Virus record (IMG/VR): IMGVR_UViG_3300044712_001997
Span: 1-21,325 of that record
Source of the DNA: a virus
Direction: 5' to 3' (one strand)
Length of the DNA: 21,325 nt
Shown: positions 7,176 through 13,840 of the stretch, piece by piece
Position numbering within the stretch: position 1 is the stretch's first letter
Layout of the letters: every line of letters starts with the position of its first letter
Program-made: the position numbers and the translations under genes
Notes under the pieces: model-generated
Database searches by the model: none
What the model saw: the letters and a program-made list of their open reading frames with translations, nothing else
What the model was told of the DNA's origin: nothing

Positions 7176-9006
7176 CTGGGCAACCAAGAACTTTTATCTG
7201 AGTTCTGAATATGCAAGTTACGAGCTTTACAACTACGAGCGCCGGCCGTACCAGAAGGAAGTACTGGATGAAATAGGCGATCGGAGAAATGAAAGGGTAA
7301 CCATTGTTTCCGCTACGCAGATGCTCAAAACATTAATGCTGCAGATTGCAACGGCGAATAGAATTAAAAATAATCCCGGCGCAATCTTGCATGTTATGGA
7401 TACAATTCTCAATGCTACAAAGTACAGCAGGCAGCGCCTGGAGCCCATGATCCACGATAATCAATATTTGAATCAGCTCATTCAGGAAGTAAAACCCAAA
7501 AAAGCGGACACAGTTTTAATGAAGAAGTTCGTCGGCGGACTCCTTACACTCGTCGGCGCGAACTCTTCCAGCGGTTTAATCTTTACCTCTGCCCGGGATC
7601 TGATGCTGGATGAAGTTGATTCCTACCCGGTAACCGTCGGTGAGTTCGGTGATCCAGTTGAACTTGCAATCAGAAGAACAACAGAATTTGAGGATCGGCA
7701 GATCATCATGGCCAGCTCTCCAGGAAGCGAGGGTGCAAGCCGCATCTGGCCGGAGTTTGAAGCCACTGATCAGAGATACTTTTACGTGCCATGCCCGCAC
7801 TGTAACGAAATGCAGAATCTGGAGTTCGGCGGAGTTGATACGGATTACGGTCTGAAATGGAAAAACGGAGATCCGTCAACTACTTACTATCTATGCAGCA
7901 GCTGCCATAAAGAAATATACAACCGCGAAAAATACTGGATGCTGGCAAATGGAGAATGGAGGAAGACATTCCCTGAAAGATTATTCCGTCCGGGCTTTCA
8001 CATTAACAGACTCTATTCACCGTCATCAACTACCAGTTGGGATAAGATCGTTGAGGAGTGGATCACCGCGCGCAAGTTTTCGAAGCAGGGTGATCACGAG
8101 CGTTTGAAAGTATTTATCAATACGGTGCTGGCGGAACTCTGGACACCAAAATTCGATCTGCCAAAAGAAGAAAAACTTCTGCAGCGCGTGGAAGAATACT
8201 ACACTCCGGAAAAGCCGCATCTGCCCGGCGGAGTTTGTTTCCTTACTGCCTTTGTGGATGTTCAGGATACCTGGCTGCACCTGATCGTTAAAGGATGGGG
8301 CATTGGAGAAGAGAACTGGCTGATAGAGGAAAAACAGTTCCAGGGAAATCCGGAATTCAAACCGGTATGGAATGAACTGGATATTTATTTGATGAAAGCT
8401 TATCAGCATCCTCTCGGGCTCAATCTGCACATCAGCGTAATTGGGGTGGATACCGGCGGGCATCATAGCGATCAGGTTTATGCTTTTGTGAAGGATCGGT
8501 TGATCCGTAAACTAAGCAGCGGAGCCGTACAAAAATTTTACGCGACAAAAGGATGGAACACCCCCTGGAAGCCGATCACTGATCTAAAACCACGGGTAAA
8601 TAATAAGGGCGGAATTCCTCTTTACATGGTCGGCACGGACACCGCAAAGGAAGTAATCTTTAACCGTCTGGCAATAGAGAACGATGAAAAGAGCGCGCCG
8701 GGATACATGCATGTTAATCACTTTGCTACAGCGGATTATTTTGAAGGGCTTATCTCTGAAACGATTGTTCGGGACAAAATTACTAAACAGGCAAAATGGG
8801 TTAAGATACCAAACAGAAGAAACGAGCAGCTGGATTGCGAAGTTGGAAATCTATTTGTCCTGCGTCTCAGCAAAGCAAACCTGCTGAGCATAATGGAAGA
8901 TCTGATGAAGATTGCGGACCGGGCTAAACAGGGTACTCTCTTCGAACAGCCGAAAGATCAGCCGGAACCGCGCCGGGGTAATTGGGCAAATTCTTGGAAC
9001 AAATAA
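7063..9006 (+). CDS. terminase large subunit (GpA family)
   Basis: Up to 647 residues; ATG 7063 overlaps the small subunit gene, and TTG 7105 (MNLLIKITPILDQ) is an equally natural start. The N-terminal ATPase has an odd Walker A (SATQMLKT, Lys89, Thr90), Walker B LMLDEVD (Asp183-Asp186) and coupling motif IIMASSP. A four-cysteine knuckle follows (CPHC 244-247, CSSC 278-281), as in many GpA-type terminases. The C-terminal nuclease part shows FVDVQDTWLHLIVKGWG and GVDTGGHHSDQVY, and LDCEVGNLFVLRL matches the end of the family domain. It packages DNA into the prohead and cuts at the packaging site. Its neighbours fit. Confidence 0.93.
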   Translation: MNSQILSRTSSAAWLNLLIKITPILDQVKPRAEEKLSDWATKNFYLSSEYASYELYNYERRPYQKEVLDEIGDRRNERVTIVSATQMLKTLMLQIATANRIKNNPGAILHVMDTILNATKYSRQRLEPMIHDNQYLNQLIQEVKPKKADTVLMKKFVGGLLTLVGANSSSGLIFTSARDLMLDEVDSYPVTVGEFGDPVELAIRRTTEFEDRQIIMASSPGSEGASRIWPEFEATDQRYFYVPCPHCNEMQNLEFGGVDTDYGLKWKNGDPSTTYYLCSSCHKEIYNREKYWMLANGEWRKTFPERLFRPGFHINRLYSPSSTTSWDKIVEEWITARKFSKQGDHERLKVFINTVLAELWTPKFDLPKEEKLLQRVEEYYTPEKPHLPGGVCFLTAFVDVQDTWLHLIVKGWGIGEENWLIEEKQFQGNPEFKPVWNELDIYLMKAYQHPLGLNLHISVIGVDTGGHHSDQVYAFVKDRLIRKLSSGAVQKFYATKGWNTPWKPITDLKPRVNNKGGIPLYMVGTDTAKEVIFNRLAIENDEKSAPGYMHVNHFATADYFEGLISETIVRDKITKQAKWVKIPNRRNEQLDCEVGNLFVLRLSKANLLSIMEDLMKIADRAKQGTLFEQPKDQPEPRRGNWANSWNK

Positions 9007-9060
9007 AAATGAACTTGCAAAATTCAAACCGGAGTATTAAGTTGCTGCCATCAGAATTAA

Positions 9061-9216
9061 ACATAGGCGGCAATTCCGCTCCGTTAATGCGGTTGTTTTG
9101 TTTTAAAGAGAACACAACAGCCCAAGATTCCATGCATCGTGAGGTGTATGGGCGTCGCCTATGTGACGCTGATAAATCTTGGGCATTTTTTATTTATCAA
9201 AATAACATAGGAGGCA
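9061..9216 (+). promoter_or_regulatory. candidate translational switch around a hairpin
   Basis: ACATAGGCGGCA (9061-9072) and ACATAGGAGGCA (9205-9216) are direct repeats differing at one base. The second contains the Shine-Dalgarno AGGAGG (9209-9214) of the next gene. CGCCTATGT (9156-9164), in the top of the hairpin between them, is the exact complement of 9061-9069 and, as CCTATGT, of 9205-9211 including half the ribosome site. Three mutually exclusive pairings are therefore possible: the local hairpin, the upstream copy, or the ribosome site. This is sequence logic only. Confidence 0.4.
9120..9191 (+). terminator. long hairpin with T-run after the terminase gene
   Basis: GCCCAAGATT (9120-9129) and AATCTTGGGC (9175-9184) form a perfect 10-bp stem followed by A and six T (9186-9191). 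This is terminator-like, and it lies 114 bases after the large-terminase stop. The stem encloses 45 bases that fold imperfectly (GTATGGGC/GCCTATGT with G-U pairs, loop GTC), longer than a simple intrinsic terminator. It may be a terminator, an RNA regulator, or both. Confidence 0.55.
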
Positions 9217-9218
9217 GT

Positions 9219-9473
9219 ATGTCTATCCATCATGAACAATGCGAACATTGTTTTCTTTCTTACGGTCCGCTCGATCATCTCTCTCTTCAGTTTACAAAAT
9301 TTTCTTTTGCAATCAAGGGAACAGTTCAGATTCTGAAATCGGAAGAGGCAAATATTCCGGCAACTCATGCTTTTGGGTTGGACATGGCATGGGATGAATT
9401 TCAGACCGCGCTTGAAAGATACATCCAGAGCAAAGGGGAAGACAGCACTTTAATCATGGGGGATAAATCATGA
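9219..9473 (+). CDS. hypothetical protein (84 aa)
   Basis: The start is ATG 9219, 4 bases after a near-consensus AGGAGG (9209-9214). The frame stays open upstream to 8982, but the earlier start has no good ribosome site and lies inside the terminase gene. The 84-residue product has an N-terminal CEHC knuckle with nearby histidines (HHEQCEHC, residues 4-11), suggesting metal binding, then a beta-rich middle and an acidic helical C-terminus. I do not recognise the family. The possible RNA switch described above lies directly upstream. It is coupled to the HNH gene by an ATGA overlap. Confidence 0.65.
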   Translation: MSIHHEQCEHCFLSYGPLDHLSLQFTKFSFAIKGTVQILKSEEANIPATHAFGLDMAWDEFQTALERYIQSKGEDSTLIMGDKS

Positions 9474-9904
9474 GTGAGCTGAAATGGTTTGAGACGAAAG
9501 AACTCGATGGATTTATAGAACAGGGCAATGGATATAGGCTTATCTATTGCCCCAACCATCCTTACGCAAAAAGGAGTGGTTATGTTTATGAACATCGCTA
9601 TGTGATGGAAAAGCACCTTGGTAGATTTTTGAAAAATGAAGAATTGGTTCATCACGATAACGGAATAAAGCATGACAATAGGATTGAAAATTTAAGAATA
9701 ATGAGTATTGCTGAGCATTCGAAATTACATTTAGATAGTCATAATTATCACAAGAAGAGAGAAAGATTACAAATACTATGCGCTTGTGGATGCGGTTTGA
9801 TGATTATGAATTATGATAAAAAGGGACGGCCGAATAAATATCATCGCGGCCATGGTACGCGAACAAAAAAATATAAGATAAAAACAATCGGGGAAATGGA
9901 ATGA
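9470..9904 (+). CDS. HNH_3-type homing endonuclease-like protein
   Basis: A 144-residue protein with the hallmark HNH_3 pattern: [15 protein letters not shown] (38-52), HHDNG at 61-65, NRIENL at 70-75 and H83, H87. The catalytic pair is probably His61/His62 with Asn70. The C-terminal part has CACGCG (104-109) and [11 protein letters not shown], a short zinc-like or DNA-binding tail often seen in such enzymes. Free-standing HNH_3 genes are common phage selfish elements that cut and copy into related genomes. It overlaps its neighbours by ATGA at both ends, so it is well integrated. A/T content appears higher than in the adjacent structural genes, consistent with mobility. Confidence 0.85.
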   Translation: MSELKWFETKELDGFIEQGNGYRLIYCPNHPYAKRSGYVYEHRYVMEKHLGRFLKNEELVHHDNGIKHDNRIENLRIMSIAEHSKLHLDSHNYHKKRERLQILCACGCGLMIMNYDKKGRPNKYHRGHGTRTKKYKIKTIGEME

Positions 9905-10329
9905 AAATACTAACTCTCTGGGAACCCTGGGCATCCTTTATTGCCGTAGGATGGAAGACAATTGAAACCCGCACGCACGACCGGTTCAGAAATCTTAAAG
10001 GCGAAACGATCGGCATACATGCCGGTCAGCACTGGGATAAGGATTGGTACAAGCTGGCCGGTCCGTATTTAACAGATCTCCAGAAGAAGGAAGTGGAATT
10101 CTTTAAAGAAAATTTCAACGCATCCAATGGATACAAAGGGAAAATAATTTGTACTGCAAAAGTCGATTCAGTGAACTGGCTTCACTCTTCTTTTTGTGAT
10201 AAAGCATTGATTGAATGTGAAACACTTCGCTGCGGATTGTTCCTTGTTGATATTCGAAAGACTACATCACCTGTTCTTAAAGGCCATCAGGGAATCTGGA
10301 ATTATGACGGGGAGATTACATACTTATAA
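9901..10329 (+). CDS. ASCH-domain protein
   Basis: A 142-residue protein beginning [20 protein letters not shown], then [22 protein letters not shown]. The L-W-PWA, G-K-IETR and I-IHAG elements are the signature of the ASCH fold, a beta-barrel related to PUA that binds RNA. Some ASCH proteins cleave N4-acetylcytidine or act as RNA nucleases. The C-terminal part ([31 protein letters not shown]) completes the barrel. Frequent in phages, it may deal with modified or host RNA, or act in anti-defence; neither is shown here. Start ATG 9901 overlaps the HNH gene by ATGA, and its stop overlaps the next start (TAATG). Confidence 0.8.
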   Translation: MKILTLWEPWASFIAVGWKTIETRTHDRFRNLKGETIGIHAGQHWDKDWYKLAGPYLTDLQKKEVEFFKENFNASNGYKGKIICTAKVDSVNWLHSSFCDKALIECETLRCGLFLVDIRKTTSPVLKGHQGIWNYDGEITYL

Positions 10330-10697
10330 TGCCGATCGATTATAAAAAATATTCGGCAGACTGGCAGGAGCGGAGAGAAAGAATTCTAAAACGCGCCGGC
10401 AACAAATGCGAAGATTGCGGCGTTGAAAACCATTCCTATGGGGTACGGGAAAAGGACGGATCCTTCCGGGAGTACTCCGCGATGGAAGCTGAAGCCGCGG
10501 CACTCGATGGCGATAAAGTAATTATGATTGTTCTTACAATCGCGCACCTGGACCATGATGAAGAGAATGTAAACGTCTCAGACGATCGGCTGAAGGTACT
10601 CTGCCAGCGCTGTCACCTGCGGTATGATGTACCTGAAAAAATGCGTCGCAGAAAAAACAAAAAAGCAATTGGAGATTTATTCCAAAATGAAAATTGA
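10329..10697 (+). CDS. HNH endonuclease-like protein with zinc knuckles
   Basis: A 122-residue protein with W12, RRERILKRAGNKCEDC (C27, C30), an insertion of about 40 residues, then AHLDHD (H73, D75, H76) and CQRCH (C92, C95, H96). This is the order of a treble-clef HNH nuclease, with two CxxC pairs binding zinc and AHLDHD supplying catalytic residues. It lies downstream of the terminase. In HK97-type phages an HNH protein next to the terminase is needed for cos cutting, so a packaging role is one option; a free-standing nuclease is another. It overlaps the next small gene by 11 bases. Confidence 0.75.
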   Translation: MPIDYKKYSADWQERRERILKRAGNKCEDCGVENHSYGVREKDGSFREYSAMEAEAAALDGDKVIMIVLTIAHLDHDEENVNVSDDRLKVLCQRCHLRYDVPEKMRRRKNKKAIGDLFQNEN

Positions 10698-10854
10698 AAT
10701 CATAGCCTGGAAAAATCATCACTTCCCCTGGGATGGAAAGACTATCCGGAATCTGAATGATCTCTACTCTCTTATATGCAATGGCTTTATCTGGCATGAG
10801 GAGACAACCAGGCACGACGAAAAAATTAAAATAACAATTGAGACAGAGGATTAA
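10687..10854 (+). CDS. hypothetical protein (55 aa)
   Basis: I take ATG 10687 as the start because the longer in-frame option (10624) lies well inside the HNH gene. The 55-residue product is MKIEIIAWKNHHFPWDGKTI followed by RNLNDLYSLICNGFIWHEETTRH. It is alpha/beta with no motif I know. The gene overlaps its upstream neighbour and is followed after one base by the next gene, so it fits the operon, but coding status rests only on position and the absence of competing frames. Confidence 0.45.
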   Translation: MKIEIIAWKNHHFPWDGKTIRNLNDLYSLICNGFIWHEETTRHDEKIKITIETED

Positions 10855-10855
10855 C

Positions 10856-11080
10856 ATGGCTAAAGGAAACGGACTGCATATTCAGCTTTGGGATGTTAAC
10901 AAAGCATTGGATATTGGCAACGCGCTCGGCGCCCCGAATAAATTTATGAATGATTTCTTTGGCGCTGTTGATTCCGATTCATTTATACTTTCCATGCAGC
11001 AGCTGATGAGAGAGAAACATGTTCATTTGAAAATTGTAGTAGAAAAAGTTAATATTAATCAAACTAAAAAGGATAATTAA
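10856..11080 (+). CDS. hypothetical protein (74 aa)
   Basis: Start ATG 10856 is preceded by AGAGGA. The 74-residue product begins MAKGNGLHIQLWDVNKALDI and then GNALGAPNKFMNDFFGAVDSDSFILSMQQLMREKHV, a largely helical small protein with a basic tail. No family recognised. It lies one base after the previous stop and two bases before the next start, consistent with a run of short accessory phage genes. Confidence 0.55.
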   Translation: MAKGNGLHIQLWDVNKALDIGNALGAPNKFMNDFFGAVDSDSFILSMQQLMREKHVHLKIVVEKVNINQTKKDN

Positions 11081-11081
11081 G

Positions 11082-11264
11082 ATGGAGAATAAAGTCCCAC
11101 GTTTTAAAATTAATTTAGACGGAGTTGAATCAAAACAGAGTAAAGAGATTAAAAAAATGTTGACTCCATCCAAGAGAAAAATACTTAAGGGGGAAACATT
11201 TATGTTTGTAAAGGATAGAAGAACAAAAACCGGTCTGAGGCTGAAAGAATTAATAAAGGACTGA
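11082..11264 (+). CDS. hypothetical protein (60 aa)
   Basis: A 60-residue, strongly basic protein (KQSKEIKKMLTPSKRKILKG, KDRRTKTGLRLKELIKD). Its charge suggests nucleic-acid binding, but no motif is recognised. It follows the upstream gene by one base. The ribosome site is weak (AAGGATAATTAAG before ATG 11082). Confidence 0.5.
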   Translation: MENKVPRFKINLDGVESKQSKEIKKMLTPSKRKILKGETFMFVKDRRTKTGLRLKELIKD

Positions 11265-11266
11265 CC

Positions 11267-11443
11267 ATGAACAAACGAAAAAAGAAAAAGCTTTATATGA
11301 AGATCAAATCCTTAACAATCAATATCGATGCGCAAAAGGAAATTGAGCTATTATCTGAAGAAGGTTATATAAATCTGGAAGAAGAAATATTCCCGCGAAC
11401 GAGAACAATTACAACGCATGAACAACCAACCACCAATAACTAA
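11267..11443 (+). CDS. hypothetical protein (58 aa)
   Basis: An ORF starting at ATG 11267 (two bases after the preceding stop) and ending TAA 11441-11443. The product is 58 residues: a lysine-rich start MNKRKKKKLYMKIKSLTINI, an acidic middle (SEEGYINLEEEIF) and a Thr/Asn tail. The IKSLTINIDAQ stretch looks like a beta strand of a phage early protein. AAAGGA upstream could be the ribosome site. Function unknown. It is the last gene before the promoter-like gap. Confidence 0.5.
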   Translation: MNKRKKKKLYMKIKSLTINIDAQKEIELLSEEGYINLEEEIFPRTRTITTHEQPTTNN

Positions 11444-11477
11444 TAACCGTTTTTAATTCTCCATTCTGAATTCTCAA

Positions 11478-11512
11478 TTGATTTCATGTCACAATCTGAC
11501 ATAATGTGACAT
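11478..11512 (+). promoter_or_regulatory. promoter-like sequence overlapped by an inverted-repeat operator
   Basis: TTGATT (11478-11483) and CATAAT (11500-11505), 16 bases apart, resemble sigma70 -35 and -10 boxes. The exact inverted repeat ATGTCACA (11486-11493) / TGTGACAT (11505-11512) spans the spacer and the -10 edge, where a repressor would block transcription. A further TGACA half-site lies between the arms (11497-11501). The site precedes the head-gene operon by about 100 bases. If the host uses Bacteroidota-type promoters the boxes may not count; the inverted repeat stands on its own. Confidence 0.4.
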
Positions 11513-11587
11513 CGCTTTAAACCCGCACTTTAAATAAACTACCCCCGAAGAAAAAAGCAAAGAATCAATTACTCTCTTAACAGGTTA

Positions 11588-11615
11588 ACTAAATGCTAAA
11601 CGCTAATAGCTAACA
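11588..11615 (+). repeat. four tandem 7-mers before the connector gene
   Basis: ACTAAAT, GCTAAAC, GCTAATA, GCTAACA run in direct tandem, ending three bases before ATG 11619. The downstream gene has no Shine-Dalgarno sequence in this stretch, so the A-rich repeat may act as an unstructured ribosome-landing leader, or it may be simple slippage. Confidence 0.45.
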
Positions 11616-11618
11616 GCC

Positions 11619-12125
11619 ATGATTACAGACTTTAACTTATTCTGCGGTTCCACCTGGGATTGGACAGATACATTCGATGACTATCCCGCATCGCTGTGGG
11701 ATTGCACCCTTTACCTCGAGCTCGGCACCGGCGCTACAATAACACTCACGCCAACAAAAGATGGCGATGATTTTATTTTTACAAAATCCGCCGCGCAGAC
11801 AGCTGCGTTACTTAACGGAGATTATTCCTTTCAGTACCTTTTCACAGAGCTCGCGGATACATCCAACAAACAAATCGAGAGCGGCATTGTACGCATAGAG
11901 GCGCTTCTCTCGGCCACCGCGGATCCTCGCAGCGATGATCAGAAAGTTCTTGATGCCCTTAAAGCCGCGCGGCTTACCATTGCCGGCAGAGACTACGTGG
12001 AAGTAAGCATAAACGGAAAGTCCTCAAAATTTAAAACCCTGGATGAGATCGAAGCGGCCATCTACAGGTACGAAGTAAAACTCGGCATTAAAGTAATCCC
12101 GAGGATAATCAATTCATTCGGATGA
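11619..12125 (+). CDS. gpW-like head-tail connector with N-terminal beta domain
   Basis: A 168-residue protein. Residues 1-95 form a beta-rich domain (FNLFCGSTWDWTDTF, ATITLTPTKDGDDFIFT, GDYSFQYLFTE), the kind found on phage and bacteriocin connector or fibre proteins. Residues 105-165 (ATADPRSDDQKVLDALKAAR, then YVEVSINGKSSKFKTLDEIEAAIYRYEVKL) match the small gpW-like pattern ADxRS..xKxLDAL....I.G(R/K)..(T/F)..EL...RxxYE. In lambda gpW stabilises the filled head and joins it to the tail. Placement directly before the portal gene (ATGA overlap) supports it. The N-terminal domain is an addition to gpW, which is usually about 70 residues. Confidence 0.6.
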   Translation: MITDFNLFCGSTWDWTDTFDDYPASLWDCTLYLELGTGATITLTPTKDGDDFIFTKSAAQTAALLNGDYSFQYLFTELADTSNKQIESGIVRIEALLSATADPRSDDQKVLDALKAARLTIAGRDYVEVSINGKSSKFKTLDEIEAAIYRYEVKLGIKVIPRIINSFG

Positions 12126-13825
12126 TTGTGGATCTAAAAAATCAAATAGCGCAAAAACTCGGTTATGTTCCTTCTGCAGTGGTAACTGATCTACAGAATG
12201 AAACTCAAAAGCTTTCCCAGGATTACAGCCAGCTAAAAGGTGGTTTTGATGGTCTGATGAAATCACTGCAGGAATCTCAGAGAAGTTTATCCGGCGCACA
12301 GATAACTAATTTAACAAGCGATTGGAATAATGTATTTGAAACAATCAGTGGAATGCAAAGAGTATCATTACGCCGTTTGGTTGGCAGAAGCCGTGACTTT
12401 GCCCTCAATGATCCATGGGCAAAAGGTTATTTAAGATCATTGGATAAAAATGTTGTGGGCCCGGACGGATTTACTTTACGCAATAAAGCTATGGAATTGG
12501 TCTGGGACGCCGAGAAGAAAGAAAATCTTCCACGCTACGATAAAGTTGCAAACATGATCATCCAGGATGGATTTGAAGATTGGCAATTACCCCGTTACAA
12601 CAGTTTGACCGAAGATATCGCATTCCGAGAACAATGCGGGTTAACTCTAAAAACTATTGCGATCGATGGAGAAATTCTTGTAAAACCTATCCGTACTGTC
12701 AGCCATAAATACAAATATGCTCTTCAGCTCATCGAGAGTGACTATCTCGATGAAACTTACAACACAACATTAAGCAACGGTAACATTGTAATAATGGGTG
12801 TTGAAATGACACCTTACCGTAAGCCGGTTGCTTACTGGTTGAGAAAATCGAATCCATACCAAAATATGCTCTACAGTTCTTACTCGTCGTCAGATAGGGA
12901 GCGGATACCTATCTATGACAAGTACGGACAGGTGCAGATAAAACATCTTTTTGTTAAAGAACATCCATCACAGGTACGCGGTATCCCCTGGTTTGCGCCA
13001 TCAATGATTCGTCTCAAAATGCTCTCAGGTTTTGAAGAAGCTATTCTAATGGATGCGCGGGTAAGCGCCAATAAAGGTATGATCTATACATACAAGGACG
13101 GAGCATCCAGCGGCGAAATCAGTGAGGCAAATGTTGCCGGATCTTATCTTGCTACAAATGCGGACGGAACTCAAGACCCTAAAAGATTAATCGTTCCATC
13201 AATGCCCGGCGAAGATAAAATTGTTCCGCGCGGCATGGAGGCAGAAGTTGCGGATTATAAATCACCCTCTGGTAAGGAGGGAGAATTCCAGAAATGGGCC
13301 TTGCGCGGAATAGCTACAGGTATAGGCATTGCGTTTATAACGCTGGCAAATGATTACAGTGATGTGAATTATACATCCTCAAGGACAAATCTCCTGGACG
13401 AACGCGATACCTGGAAGACACTTCACACCTGGTTCAGAGACCACTTTTTAAATTGGAATTTTGAAGAATGGTTACGTGCCGCATTAATGAACGGTGCAAT
13501 AAATCTGCCGGTAAGCAAGTTCGATAAATTCAACAAGCCCTGGTTCCAGGGCCGGGCATGGCAGTGGGTTTCTCCAAAGGATGAAGCAGACGCAATCATG
13601 GTGTTGGTCTCTAACGGCGCCGCTAGCTTCGAAGAATTTCTTGCAGAACGTGGCTGGTCGCTGGAAGCATTTATAGACCAGATGCAATACGAAAAGAGAA
13701 TGTTTGAAGAAGCCAAACTCCCTTTCCCGGGGAGTAACTATAAGCAGAATTCTCCAGTTCTAAAATCCGTTGATGAACCCGCTGCCGGCAGTAACGGTAA
13801 AGCAAAAAGTGTAATTGCAAATTGA
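12122..13825 (+). CDS. portal protein (lambda gpB-type)
   Basis: A 567-residue protein. After a short N-terminal coiled-coil stretch (about 22-60) comes the lambda-portal core: RDFALNDPWAKGYLRSLDKN (91-110), NVVGPDGFTLR (110-120), DGEILVKP, LQLIESDYLD, HLFVKEHPSQVRGIPWFAPS, GIAFITLANDYSDVNYTSSR and WVSPKDEADA. These are the usual landmarks of the lambda portal family, which forms the dodecameric ring for DNA entry. An uncharged Ser/Gly/Lys-rich tail follows (SPVLKSVDEPAAGSNGKAK). Start ATG 12122 overlaps the connector stop. It is followed after 15 bases by the protease-capsid gene. Confidence 0.93.
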   Translation: MIVDLKNQIAQKLGYVPSAVVTDLQNETQKLSQDYSQLKGGFDGLMKSLQESQRSLSGAQITNLTSDWNNVFETISGMQRVSLRRLVGRSRDFALNDPWAKGYLRSLDKNVVGPDGFTLRNKAMELVWDAEKKENLPRYDKVANMIIQDGFEDWQLPRYNSLTEDIAFREQCGLTLKTIAIDGEILVKPIRTVSHKYKYALQLIESDYLDETYNTTLSNGNIVIMGVEMTPYRKPVAYWLRKSNPYQNMLYSSYSSSDRERIPIYDKYGQVQIKHLFVKEHPSQVRGIPWFAPSMIRLKMLSGFEEAILMDARVSANKGMIYTYKDGASSGEISEANVAGSYLATNADGTQDPKRLIVPSMPGEDKIVPRGMEAEVADYKSPSGKEGEFQKWALRGIATGIGIAFITLANDYSDVNYTSSRTNLLDERDTWKTLHTWFRDHFLNWNFEEWLRAALMNGAINLPVSKFDKFNKPWFQGRAWQWVSPKDEADAIMVLVSNGAASFEEFLAERGWSLEAFIDQMQYEKRMFEEAKLPFPGSNYKQNSPVLKSVDEPAAGSNGKAKSVIAN

Positions 13826-13840
13826 TTGTGGAGTAATAAA

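Noticed and set aside
9120-9184. Hammerhead or twister ribozyme in the terminase-downstream hairpin
   Set aside because: The hammerhead core CTGATGA/GAAA is absent (only CTGATAAA occurs) and twister core elements could not be placed.
8982-9218. Upstream in-frame extension of the gene at 9219
   Set aside because: It starts inside the terminase end, crosses the long hairpin, and has no ribosome site, whereas ATG 9219 has AGGAGG.
11486-11512. CRP-type binding site
   Set aside because: The CRP order is TGTGA-N6-TCACA; here the arms are reversed (TCACA then TGTGA) with an 11-base spacer.
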